This document shows, in pieces, positions 23,302 to 32,326 of a stretch of DNA of 34,061 bases. Source of the DNA: an archaeon (GTDB lineage Archaea > Asgardarchaeota > Thorarchaeia > Thorarchaeales > Thorarchaeaceae); contig JAJRZD010000058.1 in assembly GCA_024275415.1 (NCBI GenBank), positions 1-34,061 on the forward strand, read 5' to 3'. A program made the translations under genes and the position numbers. Position 1 is the stretch's first letter. Each line of letters begins with the position of its first letter. The notes under the pieces were generated by a model. The model was not told the origin of the DNA. It worked only from the letters and a program-made list of their open reading frames with translations, and ran no database searches.

Positions 23302-25415
23302 AATTGCATTTCACTCTCAGGTTCTTATCGGACTTTCATCTTGGTTCTGGGAAAGGGTCGTCAGAGGTAGATGGATTGCTTGTGCGTGAATCTGATGATG
23401 CAGATGCACAGTTAACAATCAAAGGAACAACTATTGTGGGTGTGTTGCGGCAGTCACTCTATGATTTGATACAATTGAATCCTTTTAGCAACGAAAGAAA
23501 ATGCAAGCGTTCAGGGAAAAGTAACGGGAGTGAATTTTGTACAGGATCTAAAGAAGAACAGTGTCCTATATGTCGTATTCTTGGGACACCAAAACAAGTA
23601 AAGCCATGGTTCTTTTCTTCTGGACGACTGTCAGACGATGTGTCAACACAGACAATCACTCGTTCGTCAATAGATAGAGAAACCAGGACAAGTAAAGAAG
23701 GAAAATTATTCACATATGAGGTGGGTTCGAAAGAAACAAGTTTCCAGTTCGTTGTGGAACATGATGTTTCTTCATCAGATGTTTTGTGGGATGCTGCATA
23801 TATTGTTGCAGGCTTTCGATTCATAAGGTCATTGGGATCTAGTAGGAGAAGAGGAAAAGGTAGATGCATCATCAACCTAACTAAGGTACAACCCGACATA
23901 GAGGGAGAGAATCCTCAATCATTCTTCTTGGAATTGTTTAATCAAGTATATACTGGTGGCAATAATGTTGAAAAGCCTGAAGAGCTTGATAAAGCAAAAA
24001 TAGCAGCCAATGCAGCTGAGTATATAGTAGAAGTTCGGACAGAAGAACCAGTCCTCATAACTCAGAATAGAGGTTCTGGCAATCTGTATTCAGGACTTGA
24101 CTTCATTCCAGGATCTACTCTCAGAGGAGCATTGGCATGGAAGGCGATTCGTGGAGGCATTCTTGCCTCTGAAGAAGGAGAAGAGATTTTCAAAACCATG
24201 TTCACCGAAGGGAAACTTCGAGTCGGAAATTGTTATCCAGCAGGACATGATGACAAAGCAGCAATACCCACCCCGATGAATCTTCGATTCTGCGAGTTCT
24301 ATCCAAACCAACACGATATTTCAAGAAACATGAAACACCCAATGAAATGTGAATCGTGCAGAAAAGAGAATCGAGAGGCAAAAATGGACAAGAGCAAACA
24401 CTTTCTCGATTCAAACATGATGCTCGTCAGGAATAACTCAACCCACGACATGCATATCGAAATTGATCCTGAGGAAGGTACTGTAAGAGAAGGTGTATTA
24501 TATGGATATGAAGGTATCTCGATGAAATCTAGATTTCTCGGAGCCATCAATGTAGAACCCGAGATTCTCTCCAAATTCTTAGGATATTTCTATGATGATG
24601 TTAAACAAGAATCAGAGAAGATAGCAATACAATTGCAGATTGGAAAGGCAACTAGGAGAGGCTATGGAAAATCAATTGTTACTCTAACACCGAAATCGAA
24701 TGTGTTGTATGTGTATACATGGGACTCGATTGAGAATAGAGTAAATACGATTAACAAAACATTCACGCTGACATTCATATCTGACGCGATACTGATAGAC
24801 AAATATGGCCGCTATCTTAATCAAATCAATAAAGATTATTTGTATGGGCTTTTGGGATATGAAACCGAAATTGTTGGGCAAGTTATTAGAACCAAGTACG
24901 TCGAGCAATTTGATATGCGAAGCGGACTCCCCCGGTGGCGCAACAGTGCAATCATTGCAGGTTCCGTAGTAGAATTCAGGCTTAAAAATACAACTGATGT
25001 CGACGTGAAGGGGCTTCAAGATAAACTTAAGGAAATCGAGTCCAACGGAGTAGGCATAAAAACAGTGGAAGGATTTGGAGTCGTCTGCTTTAATCATCCT
25101 GCTCAAATCCTAGTCTGTTTACAAAATCGTCAAGCAACACAGGATGCGGAAAGACAAAAAGAAAAGGAACTTGAAACTGTTAGGGATGTTAGAGAACCTG
25201 ATAAGAAAAGCAAGGAAAAACTTGTAGCCATTGCTAGATTATTATACACAGGGGAGGGAGAAGTGGACAAGCTGGAGAAGATACAGAAATCGCTTAAACA
25301 GGATGATGAATTAAGAATTCACCTCAGAAGAATCATCAATGAAATCAAGAAATACAAGCAGGAGGGCAAAAAGATTAGCGATATCGCGGAACGAATCTAT
25401 GAGGGAGGGATCTAG
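23298..25415 (+). CDS. cas7-cas5-cas11: Cas7-Cas5-Cas11-like fusion (Csx10-related RAMP)
   Basis: 705 aa in three parts. Residues 1-~200: a Cas7/Csm3-like domain with FHLGSGKG, a candidate catalytic D25, IKGTTIVGVLRQSL, a cysteine cluster CTGSKEEQCPIC (81-92) and a glycine/arginine-rich loop. Residues ~240-600: a Csx10/Cas5-like RAMP with GLDFIPGSTLRGALAW, LRVGNCYPA, a CESC pair, ATRRGYGKS and a final VEGFGVVCF loop. Residues ~610-705: a charged helical tail that could be the small-subunit (Cas11) part. This triple fusion is characteristic of type III-Dv effectors. It would hold the 5' crRNA tag and part of the backbone. Overlaps cas10 by 4 nt and is 3 nt from the next gene. Confidence 0.8.
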   Translation: MKLHFTLRFLSDFHLGSGKGSSEVDGLLVRESDDADAQLTIKGTTIVGVLRQSLYDLIQLNPFSNERKCKRSGKSNGSEFCTGSKEEQCPICRILGTPKQVKPWFFSSGRLSDDVSTQTITRSSIDRETRTSKEGKLFTYEVGSKETSFQFVVEHDVSSSDVLWDAAYIVAGFRFIRSLGSSRRRGKGRCIINLTKVQPDIEGENPQSFFLELFNQVYTGGNNVEKPEELDKAKIAANAAEYIVEVRTEEPVLITQNRGSGNLYSGLDFIPGSTLRGALAWKAIRGGILASEEGEEIFKTMFTEGKLRVGNCYPAGHDDKAAIPTPMNLRFCEFYPNQHDISRNMKHPMKCESCRKENREAKMDKSKHFLDSNMMLVRNNSTHDMHIEIDPEEGTVREGVLYGYEGISMKSRFLGAINVEPEILSKFLGYFYDDVKQESEKIAIQLQIGKATRRGYGKSIVTLTPKSNVLYVYTWDSIENRVNTINKTFTLTFISDAILIDKYGRYLNQINKDYLYGLLGYETEIVGQVIRTKYVEQFDMRSGLPRWRNSAIIAGSVVEFRLKNTTDVDVKGLQDKLKEIESNGVGIKTVEGFGVVCFNHPAQILVCLQNRQATQDAERQKEKELETVRDVREPDKKSKEKLVAIARLLYTGEGEVDKLEKIQKSLKQDDELRIHLRRIINEIKKYKQEGKKISDIAERIYEGGI

Positions 25416-25418
25416 ACC

Positions 25419-27089
25419 ATGATAGGATTGGTAATTCGAGGGAAACTGAAACTTTTGACAAATCTGCACATCGGTTCCGGCATTTCGAATGACTACACCG
25501 ATTTACCTGTTATTCGCGATTCCGAAGGTATGGTCTTCATCCCAGGTACGTCGATTGCTGGAGCATTGCGAAGTGGTCTAGAAAAACTGCAGGAAATGAT
25601 AGATATTGACCACATTGAAGAACCACTTTGCGACTGTCCGGCTTGCACCCTCTTTGGGTCATTTCCATCTACCGAGTATGAAAGGGATTTGTCGCCAACT
25701 CTGACCGCATCAAAGATTTGGGTGTATGACTCGTACGTTTCCTCAGCTGCAAGTAAGGACAGATCGATTTCATCTATTCGCGATCATGTCGGTATAAGCA
25801 GAGTTAATTCAACGGCAGCCTATCACGCCAAGTATAATGAGGAGTCCGTGGTTGCAGGAACTGAGTTTGATTTCTGTATCGCGATAGAATCTGATGCGGA
25901 ACACCTTCACATGCTTGCGGCAGTCCTGAATGAATGGAAGTCAGGACGGGGCGCTCTAGGAGGTGGCCGGTCAAAAGGCTTTGGGAGAGTCAAGCTTGAT
26001 AACATCAAGGTTTTCAAAATCAATCTTTCATCCATTGATAAAGTTATAGCCTATTTACAATGCGATGATATACTGACAGCGGTGAGTTCTTTGTTTCTCT
26101 CTGAGGAGCCTAATTGGCTGCAGGATGAACTAGATAGAAGTAAGGATTGCTTTGCCACAGACAAATCAAGGAGAGTGTATACCGAAATCGACCTAAAATT
26201 GACTGTCGATGGAGGAGTGGTTGTGAGTGACATCGTTTCAGAGGTTATTGAAGATACGGATATCGCACCTATCAAACAATGTGACAAGTATATTATTCCC
26301 GGATCTTCATTGCGAGGCGCTTTCCGAGCCCAAGCTGAACGGGTTGCTAGAACAGTTGTGACGATGGATACAACAGACCGTGGTGATTACTTGAAGAAGT
26401 GTCCCGCATGCCATCCCTTCAATCTTCCCAGTTCGAAAAAGGGCAGTTGTGAATCGGGTTACAGGGTCAAGATAGAGGAAGGACAAATAGTTGACATAAA
26501 AAGTGAGGTATGTCTTGCTTGCCGCTTCTTTGGGATGACTCATCTTGGTAGTAGGATATCCATCTCAGATGGGATTGTAGAAAAACATCTGGAGCCAGAC
26601 CGATTCAATTTTGTAGCAATCGACCGATTTACCGGTGGAAGCCTAGATAAAGCGCTGTTTAATGCAAAAGTTCTAATGTATCCAAAATTCAAAACGAAAA
26701 TAATCATAGAAAATCCAGCAGATTGGGAGTTGGGATGGCTCTATCTTGTCATTCGTGACATTCAAGATGGGTTTGTGTCCATTGGTTGGGGAAAGAGCAA
26801 ATGGTTTGGTCGACTAGGTTTAGAGAGTATTAACGTAAGAGAACTTTGGACAATTGAAAAGTCAGTACAAGAGAAAACGGATGTAGAAGGTGTATTTGTT
26901 ATAAAGAACAGGTTTTCTTCATTCGATAATCTGTGGAAAGAAGCAGCTAAATCGTATTGCAGTGAATTTCTAAAAACATTGAGTGCTCATGAATGGGGAC
27001 TGCAAAATGGTGAGGACTCGTACTTCAAGGAAGTAAATGATACATTATCACTTTCGGATATCTATCCTAGGGAGGGATTACAAAAATGA
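25419..27089 (+). CDS. cas7-2x: Double Cas7 protein (Cas7-2x)
   Basis: 556 aa made of two Csm3-like halves. Half 1: LHIGSG (16-21), candidate cleavage aspartates in NDYTDLPVIRD (D25/D28), FIPGTSIAGALRSGLE, a CDCPACTLFG zinc cluster (71-80) and GGGRSKGFGRVKL. Half 2: EDTDIAPI (candidate D279/D281), IIPGSSLRGAFRAQAE, CPAC and CLACRFFG (328-331, 365-372), FVAIDRFTGGSLDKALF and IGWGKSKWFGRLGL. Each half would cover one segment of the guide RNA backbone and cut target RNA once. Duplicated Cas7 in a single chain is a hallmark of III-Dv. Ends overlapping csx19 (ATGA). Confidence 0.85.
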   Translation: MIGLVIRGKLKLLTNLHIGSGISNDYTDLPVIRDSEGMVFIPGTSIAGALRSGLEKLQEMIDIDHIEEPLCDCPACTLFGSFPSTEYERDLSPTLTASKIWVYDSYVSSAASKDRSISSIRDHVGISRVNSTAAYHAKYNEESVVAGTEFDFCIAIESDAEHLHMLAAVLNEWKSGRGALGGGRSKGFGRVKLDNIKVFKINLSSIDKVIAYLQCDDILTAVSSLFLSEEPNWLQDELDRSKDCFATDKSRRVYTEIDLKLTVDGGVVVSDIVSEVIEDTDIAPIKQCDKYIIPGSSLRGAFRAQAERVARTVVTMDTTDRGDYLKKCPACHPFNLPSSKKGSCESGYRVKIEEGQIVDIKSEVCLACRFFGMTHLGSRISISDGIVEKHLEPDRFNFVAIDRFTGGSLDKALFNAKVLMYPKFKTKIIIENPADWELGWLYLVIRDIQDGFVSIGWGKSKWFGRLGLESINVRELWTIEKSVQEKTDVEGVFVIKNRFSSFDNLWKEAAKSYCSEFLKTLSAHEWGLQNGEDSYFKEVNDTLSLSDIYPREGLQK

Positions 27090-27631
27090 ATGACGAAGTG
27101 GCAGACATTATCGATGAGTTGCTGGCTGATTCTCAGGTCAGTGAGGATATTGTAGTATACCATGGAGTGACACAAGAGCCAAAAGATATCATCAAAGAAT
27201 TCTTTCCCAGTAACAGTGGACTCTGTATCTGCGAGGGGCTCAATGGTATCCGTTTCGAAAAACAACAGGATTTTTCGTCGGATGACATGATGATCAGATT
27301 GAAGGTGTTCGATGAAGATGGAGACCTTGAAATCTGGCGGATAGATGAGAATTTTGGTTGGAGATTTATTGGTAAACCGAAAGGCAATCAAAAACACGAA
27401 CAACTCGAGTTGGATAAAGACCATTGGTTCGTAAGAGAGATAAAGGTCAATCTCTGGGGGTCTGAATCCCGTGATGGTCAGAGGTTCGAGTCCAGAATGG
27501 CAGCTGCAAATCTAAGATATCCCATTGATGATACATCAAAACCGGTGAATCTAAGGATACGAGAATACTCAAGAAAGGGTACACTTCAATTCGTAAGATA
27601 TGTCAGTCTAGAAACGGAGGGGGATAAATGA
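27086..27631 (+). CDS. csx19: Csx19 family, type III-D subunit
   Basis: 181 aa. The signature pattern of Csx19 is visible: MIRLKVFDEDGDLEIWRID (residues ~70-88) followed by an aromatic FGWRFIG turn, then VREIKVNLWGSESRDGQRFE and an ...RYPID...LRIREYS...RYVSLE end. Csx19 is a small accessory subunit found with type III-D complexes; its role is structural and poorly defined. It overlaps both neighbours by 4 nt (ATGA on each side), so it is translated together with the two Cas7-type proteins. Length is typical. Confidence 0.75.
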   Translation: MNDEVADIIDELLADSQVSEDIVVYHGVTQEPKDIIKEFFPSNSGLCICEGLNGIRFEKQQDFSSDDMMIRLKVFDEDGDLEIWRIDENFGWRFIGKPKGNQKHEQLELDKDHWFVREIKVNLWGSESRDGQRFESRMAAANLRYPIDDTSKPVNLRIREYSRKGTLQFVRYVSLETEGDK

Positions 27632-29622
27632 ATTCCATTTTCAAATTTTATAATCCATACAATTTTGTTAGACCTATTAGAAAGAGGGATTCATCATCTA
27701 TCGATAAGGATTCGATTCTGATGGATAGATGCCCACCACCGCCCCATGATCGGTACATCAGCTATACAGGTCGAATTCAGTGCAGGCTTGAAGTGAAAAC
27801 ACCATTACTTATTGGTATGTATAAGGATTCTGACATGCCAAATAATAGTGCAAGAAGAATCGAATTCTTCAAGATGAAGAGATCAGATGGCAAGCTCACA
27901 CCGACAATTCCTTCCTCATCTCTCCGAGGAGTGATCAGGTCAGTATTCGAGGCAGCTACGAACTCATGCTTTGCCATCTTCGATGACTCAAGACTATTCA
28001 AGAGGATGAAGCCGGAAAAAAGCTTGGAGTTCATCCCAGCTAGACTAGAAAGGAACGGAAATAGTTGGATTGCCAGATTGTTCAGGGGGCCCAGAACAAA
28101 AACTGACGATGATCACCTTCAATATGCAGCGTGGATTAAAGCGTACAAAGATGAGGCGACACACCAAAGAGCTGATAGATATCAAAAAAGGCCAAAAATA
28201 AGAGAACTAAAAGATTTCAAGCATGGCGAAAAATGTTATGCGATAATAGAGAATAAAGAATACTCTCGAGGACGATTTTGTTTTCATAACGTGATATCTT
28301 TGCACAATACTCAACCCGAAAAGGTTGATAATGATCAGTATTGTGTAGAAGGGTATGTTTACAATAAAGGCAAGAATATTAGACGTAAGCATGACGAACG
28401 ATTCTTTTTCCCTGCAGATAGTAAGGAAATATGTGAAATATCTGAAGGAGTAATTGCAGACTACAAGAAGCTTCTTGATGAACGTGAGAACAAAGAAAAG
28501 CTGTTTAATGGTAGCTTGGTATGGGTGAAACCGAGCGAGAATGAAAAAGAAGTAGATGCAATTATCCCCGTTGCAATATCCAAGATTCGTTATCACAAGT
28601 CCAGAGGTGACCTTCTTGCGCAGTATGACCTTTTGAATTGCACAGACATCTCTAAACTATGTCCAGCTTGTCGGGTTTTCGGATGGGTACCTGTAACAGA
28701 TCAACAAACAGATTTGCGAGATTCTGGATTCAAGGGGAGAGTTGGTTTCAATCATGCATTTCTAAAAGATCAGAAGCATTTGAAGAAAGAGGAATTGATA
28801 CTTACCTTAGCGAGTCCTAAGCCTACAGCGAAGTCGTTCTATTTGTTAGATGATGAAACACCTTCAGGTCAAGTGGATTACGATTCACATAGTGCATCAA
28901 TTCGTGGTAGGAAATTCTTCCTTCATCACAAGAGATTCACATTCCCGCAAGGAAAAAGTAAACCTAACGAAAAAACCGATACAATCATCACGGAATTCGT
29001 TGGCTACAAAGCTGATTTTGATTTCGTAGTTGAGTTCGAAAATCTAGCTGCTGTTGAACTCGGTGCTTTGGTTTGGGCGCTCACACTTGAAGAGGGAATG
29101 TATCACCGACTTGGTATGGCGAAAGCTTATGGATTTGGTAGTGTAAGGATATCCATCAAGGAGGATGGTCTTATACTATATGACATGCGGAGTAGATACA
29201 CTAGCTCCAAAAAAGTGCTGAACCAACCTGCCGATTCGAGATCATTCATTCAGTCGTTCAAGAAGGCTATGAAGAAACTATATGGTGAATTTGATGAGCT
29301 GGGTAATATCAAGGATTTGAAATCTATCCTATCAGGTCCAGATGATGATATTCCCATTCATTATCCGAGATGTAAGAGGGAATACTCGGATGACAATAAG
29401 GGCTATGAATGGTTTATGGCTGCAAAGAAACACAAGGGAGTATTATCAAAAGCAGTCCCTTTGAAACCGCTTGATTCTAAACCGTGTCGAGAAGAACAGA
29501 ATAAAAAATCACAAAATAAAACAAAGAGAGGGGCACGAACACGTGGACATAAATCCAAAGACAAGCAAAAGGGTGGAACTAGAAAAAAGAAGGGCCGACA
29601 TTCATGGCAGACTCGGAGATAG
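27628..29622 (+). CDS. cas7-insertion: Cas7 with large insertion (TIGR03986-type RAMP)
   Basis: 664 aa. The start NPYNFVRPIR is typical of TIGR03986 RAMP proteins. Then GRIQCRLEVKTPLLIGMYK and TIPSSSLRGVIRSVFEAATN form the first half of a Cas7 fold; a charged stretch of about 220 residues (130-340) interrupts it; the fold resumes with LCPACRVFGWVPV, a GRVGFNHAF element and a glycine-rich MAKAYGFGSVRIS end. The last ~60 residues are a very basic Lys/Arg tail, probably RNA-binding. It matches the Cas7-insertion subunit of III-Dv complexes, which caps the backbone. Last gene of the operon. The inserted segment is the part most likely to carry lineage-specific function. Confidence 0.8.
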   Translation: MNSIFKFYNPYNFVRPIRKRDSSSIDKDSILMDRCPPPPHDRYISYTGRIQCRLEVKTPLLIGMYKDSDMPNNSARRIEFFKMKRSDGKLTPTIPSSSLRGVIRSVFEAATNSCFAIFDDSRLFKRMKPEKSLEFIPARLERNGNSWIARLFRGPRTKTDDDHLQYAAWIKAYKDEATHQRADRYQKRPKIRELKDFKHGEKCYAIIENKEYSRGRFCFHNVISLHNTQPEKVDNDQYCVEGYVYNKGKNIRRKHDERFFFPADSKEICEISEGVIADYKKLLDERENKEKLFNGSLVWVKPSENEKEVDAIIPVAISKIRYHKSRGDLLAQYDLLNCTDISKLCPACRVFGWVPVTDQQTDLRDSGFKGRVGFNHAFLKDQKHLKKEELILTLASPKPTAKSFYLLDDETPSGQVDYDSHSASIRGRKFFLHHKRFTFPQGKSKPNEKTDTIITEFVGYKADFDFVVEFENLAAVELGALVWALTLEEGMYHRLGMAKAYGFGSVRISIKEDGLILYDMRSRYTSSKKVLNQPADSRSFIQSFKKAMKKLYGEFDELGNIKDLKSILSGPDDDIPIHYPRCKREYSDDNKGYEWFMAAKKHKGVLSKAVPLKPLDSKPCREEQNKKSQNKTKRGARTRGHKSKDKQKGGTRKKKGRHSWQTRR

Positions 29623-30037
29623 ATATTCTCTCATGTTCGTTTCTTGTGTAGAGGTGGTTTAGGAATAGAGATGAATCATCCTGCAAAAAGAAAGCAATTC
29701 ATTCAAGAAATGAGATGAATTCTGTAAGTAGGGAAATTGCCATCTCGGTGAATGTTGATGCTGTTATCATCGAGAATAAGTCAATCCTGATGTGTGTGAG
29801 GCAATATGGCTTCTTGCACCTGTGATAAGGTTCCCTATAAGACTGACCACTCGGCTGTTGGAGTCTGATGTGGCGTGTCCTTCCAATCGATATTCATCTA
29901 GAGTCGGTCATGGTAATCGATCTCTCGAACTCCATAATGGTTCCCTCTTTAGATTGCTATAATACTACATAGAAGGAATCCTTGACATTTTTGTCAACCA
30001 ATTAGGTGCCTTTTTTAAAATGCAAATTTGTCCATGT
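29623..30037. other. Intergenic after the effector operon; no CRISPR array
   Basis: About 415 bases with no gene. I looked for regularly spaced repeats, as an array is expected near an effector operon, and see none. A small hairpin TTGACA-TTTT-TGTCAA (29982-29997) followed by a T6 run (30011-30016) could end transcription. Confidence 0.5.
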
Positions 30038-30066
30038 AAATCTTAAAAGATTTCACACCATATATA
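30038..30066 (+). promoter_or_regulatory. Inverted repeat and TATA box of the 103-aa gene
   Basis: AAATCTT (30038-30044) and AAGATTT (30047-30053) are exact reverse complements two bases apart and end 7 bp before TATATA (30061-30066). The position next to the TATA/BRE suggests a repressor or activator operator. Confidence 0.5.
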
Positions 30067-30087
30067 GGTTGGAGGGAATTCAACGCA

Positions 30088-30399
30088 GTGACTAGAAGGT
30101 TTTTATTTAATTTACCCAATGGCAGAACGATGGGCATGGTTCTTCAGTGGAAATATGTGCCATATTATGAAGAATTGCGGGATTGGTTCTTGAACAACTG
30201 GGATGAACAGCAGGAAGAGGAATATAGAAAACGCCAACGTGCGAGGGGTTTGGAGGAGGATATGATTGGAATAAGCAAAGAGGCGATACGTAGATTCTAC
30301 GAGGCTGCAGACCGACTGGTAGAGGCTGGAACAAAACCAAAACACCCTATTGGCTGGGCACTGGACAAGGTACAAGAATTTCTGGACGAAGAAGACTAG
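30088..30399 (+). CDS. Small charged protein of unknown function
   Basis: 103 aa, GTG start, with GGAGGG 11 nt upstream and a TATA box 22 nt upstream. The N-terminus RRFLFNLPNGRTMGMVLQW may form strands; the rest is strongly helical and charged (EEEYRKRQRARGLEEDM, IRRFYEAADRLVEAG). No family recognised. It is a single-gene transcription unit with its own promoter, operator-like repeat and a good terminator (30413-30444), which argues that it is real. Place: first gene after the CRISPR effector operon. Confidence 0.6.
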   Translation: MTRRFLFNLPNGRTMGMVLQWKYVPYYEELRDWFLNNWDEQQEEEYRKRQRARGLEEDMIGISKEAIRRFYEAADRLVEAGTKPKHPIGWALDKVQEFLDEED

Positions 30400-30412
30400 T
30401 ACTCCTATAACG

Positions 30413-30444
30413 GGGCTTCGAATGAAGCCCACTGTTCTTTTTTT
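30413..30444 (+). terminator. Hairpin terminator
   Basis: GGGCTTC (30413-30419), GAAT loop, GAAGCCC (30424-30430), then a T7 run at 30438-30444. It follows the 103-aa gene by 14 bp. Confidence 0.8.
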
Positions 30445-30455
30445 GATCAATTCTT

Positions 30456-30840
30456 CTAAATATGAAGGGCAAAGCATTCCTGTACGGCGTACCTGCATTG
30501 TACTAGATGTTTGTGGGGTCGTGTCAGTCCCTCAATTCTATCATAGATATAGTCAGTAGAGATGATCGTATGGTCGGGATCGTCCTCACTGAGTGAAATT
30601 TCGGCATAGATCGCATCAAAGATTGACCCCAGTTGACAGTTACCAAGGAGGGGCAATGCTGCTAACTGACGCTCAATGGTGGAGGGAGTCATCAATATAT
30701 TGGGGAATGCAATGAGATGGCTTATCACATATCGAACTGGCTTCACACCAGGGAGGGGTTAGAGAACAGACGAGTCGCAGGAGTTTTCAGAAGTCCTCTT
30801 ATAGAATGTTAGGAACATGTCATTCTCAATTAGAATCATG
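30456..30840 (-). pseudogene. Broken PIN-domain toxin
   Basis: Two pieces in different frames. The ATG at 30840 gives MILIENDMFLTFYKRTSENS, a PIN-like first strand, then a stop. About 90 bp on, in another frame, LPLLGNCQLGSIFDAIYAEI and TIISTDYIYDRIEGL give the C-terminal half of a PIN domain with its Asp and the STD-type motif. The central part and its conserved acids are missing or out of frame. It directly follows the AbrB-type antitoxin gene, as a toxin would. Confidence 0.65.
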
Positions 30841-31068
30841 GTCTTTCCTCGTCCACCTCTCAGACACGTTTCTAGCAGTCCCGACTTCTGCTTGTGCAGG
30901 AAGACCAGATATGGATTCGTCGATATACAGTTCTGGTTTCTTGGACGACACTGGAAAGAGAATGTGATATGACCCAAGAGATAGGATAAGGAAAGTGTCA
31001 CCTTCCACTCCAGACTTCTTTGGTATCCTAATGCGCCGTTGGCCGTCCAAACGAACTCGAACCATCAA
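30826..31068 (-). CDS. AbrB/SpoVT-type antitoxin (partner of the broken toxin)
   Basis: 80 aa (TTG, or ATG at 31065). VRLDGQRRIRIPKKSGVEGD is the swapped-hairpin AbrB DNA-binding fold, followed by TFLILSLGSYHILFPV and a tail that should hold the toxin. The tail SGLPAQAEVGTARNVSERW does not look as regular as in intact antitoxins, and the last residues overlap the toxin start, so a small frameshift near the end is possible. With the toxin broken, the antitoxin alone may only repress its own promoter. Confidence 0.6.
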   Translation of the reverse strand: MMVRVRLDGQRRIRIPKKSGVEGDTFLILSLGSYHILFPVSSKKPELYIDESISGLPAQAEVGTARNVSERWTRKDHDSN

Positions 31069-31539
31069 GATGCATACCTCGGATACATAATATGGCAGAC
31101 ATGGTTTAAGGCTCTGGACGAATTACGTGAAAAATGGATTAGATATCTGTGTTCTGTCCAATTAATAGAATTCTGTCCAATTTTGTCCGAGTTCTTGCGA
31201 ATATCAAGAGCCCGCTCATTGGTATATTCAAAATCGCGAGGTCACACTAGATAGCCTTCTAGAGAACATAGGCGTGTTTTGCCGGTCAGATTTGAAAGGT
31301 ATCGGAACATCATAACGTCAATGTCAGCTCAAGCCTGTGTTCAAAGCGAGTCAATCATGTAAGGGGTTTATTTGTGAAGTCTGAACCACGGTTTCTCATG
31401 AACCCAACTTTACTGAATTGAAAACAACAAACTTAATCTACAAGTAATGAGAATCAAGTAAGATGTAGGAAACGCTGTGTCCCTGAAAGGTTTGTTGATG
31501 AATCTTTAACTGAATGACATGGCAGATGGTGGGGATACC
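31069..31539. other. Intergenic, no gene seen
   Basis: About 470 bases between the antitoxin and the PIN gene. A 71-residue plus-strand frame at 31039-31254 has no recognisable pattern and I do not call it. No repeats noted. Confidence 0.5.
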
Positions 31540-31980
31540 ATGCAGAAAACTAGGTTGGTCTTAGACACATCAGTGTTCATGTTGGGAGGGTCGAATTTCA
31601 CATTCCGCCAGATAGAATCCAAGCTTGCAGAGAACACTCATGTCTTCGTATTTCTTACATGTGTGCGAAAGGAGTTGACGAAAAAAGCTGATGAGGGGTC
31701 TTCTGATGCCGTTGCGGGTCTGAAGCGTCTTGAAAGAATAACAAGACTATATACAGGTGCTACCGAAGTGCTCTACGTCCAGCAGACCTATGCGGACGAC
31801 CCGATATATGGATATCTTGCAAGGTGTACTGAAGCTACAGAATTCATAAGCAGAGATAGAGAACTCAAGCAGCGAGTCTATGACCTTAGAAATCCGCATG
31901 TCAGAGTATTCGACATTACTAGAAACGGGAAAATCCTCGAATTCGACCCTGATTGGAGACCTTATAGTAGATTCACGTAG
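31540..31980 (+). CDS. Stand-alone PIN-domain protein
   Basis: 146 aa from ATG 31540, preferred because GGTGGGG (31528-31534) lies 5 nt before it; ATG 31519 would add seven residues. RLVLDTSVFMLGGSNF gives the first PIN aspartate, FLTCVRKELTKKADEG the Glu-bearing second helix, and DDPIYGYLARCTEATEFISRDREL (in two steps) the later Asp residues. The C-terminal VRVFDITRNGKILEFD fits archaeal PIN proteins of the Nob1/VapC9-like groups. No antitoxin gene is next to it, so it may act in RNA processing rather than as a toxin. Confidence 0.75.
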   Translation: MQKTRLVLDTSVFMLGGSNFTFRQIESKLAENTHVFVFLTCVRKELTKKADEGSSDAVAGLKRLERITRLYTGATEVLYVQQTYADDPIYGYLARCTEATEFISRDRELKQRVYDLRNPHVRVFDITRNGKILEFDPDWRPYSRFT

Positions 31981-32326
31981 TTGTTCCCGTTCCGGCATAA
32001 GGACACTTGCGTTCAGGCTCACAGGGCAAATGGATACAATCACGCCCTCATCCTCAACGGACTTGTGAAAAACCCGAAAGAACACACCTCGTGGAGGTAT
32101 GAGAACCTTCACCCATACTCTCCATCGGAAACCGCCTTGAGCCAAACCGTTTTTCTTCCGTGTGAGAAACAGTACATGAGATGTTTGCCTGTATGAAACG
32201 ATTGATGGGATCATGGAAAGAGTGGCAGAACCATGATACGTCTCTCATCCAGCCAAGAAATCTGCACAGAACCGAGTATGTATTATTAGGGGTAATCTCC
32301 AGAGCATTGTTGTAGGAGTCGAGGAA
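31981..32326. other. Intergenic, no gene seen
   Basis: About 345 bases. Frames on both strands are present but unconvincing; no motif, repeat or terminator recognised. Confidence 0.5.

Noticed and set aside
27440..27500. GGTTCGAGTCC, like a tRNA T-arm
   Set aside because: It lies inside the Csx19 reading frame and no D-arm, anticodon arm or acceptor pairing could be fitted around it.
28207..28596. 129-codon hydrophobic minus-strand frame in the last cas gene
   Set aside because: Hydrophobicity arises from the antisense of Lys/Glu-rich codons; the gene on the plus strand is certain.
29623..30087. Possible CRISPR array after the effector operon
   Set aside because: No repeat unit recurs at regular spacing here or anywhere else in the window.
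31747..32214. 155-codon minus-strand frame overlapping the PIN gene and the gap after it
   Set aside because: The PIN frame on the other strand carries family motifs; this frame shows no domain pattern and no ribosome site.
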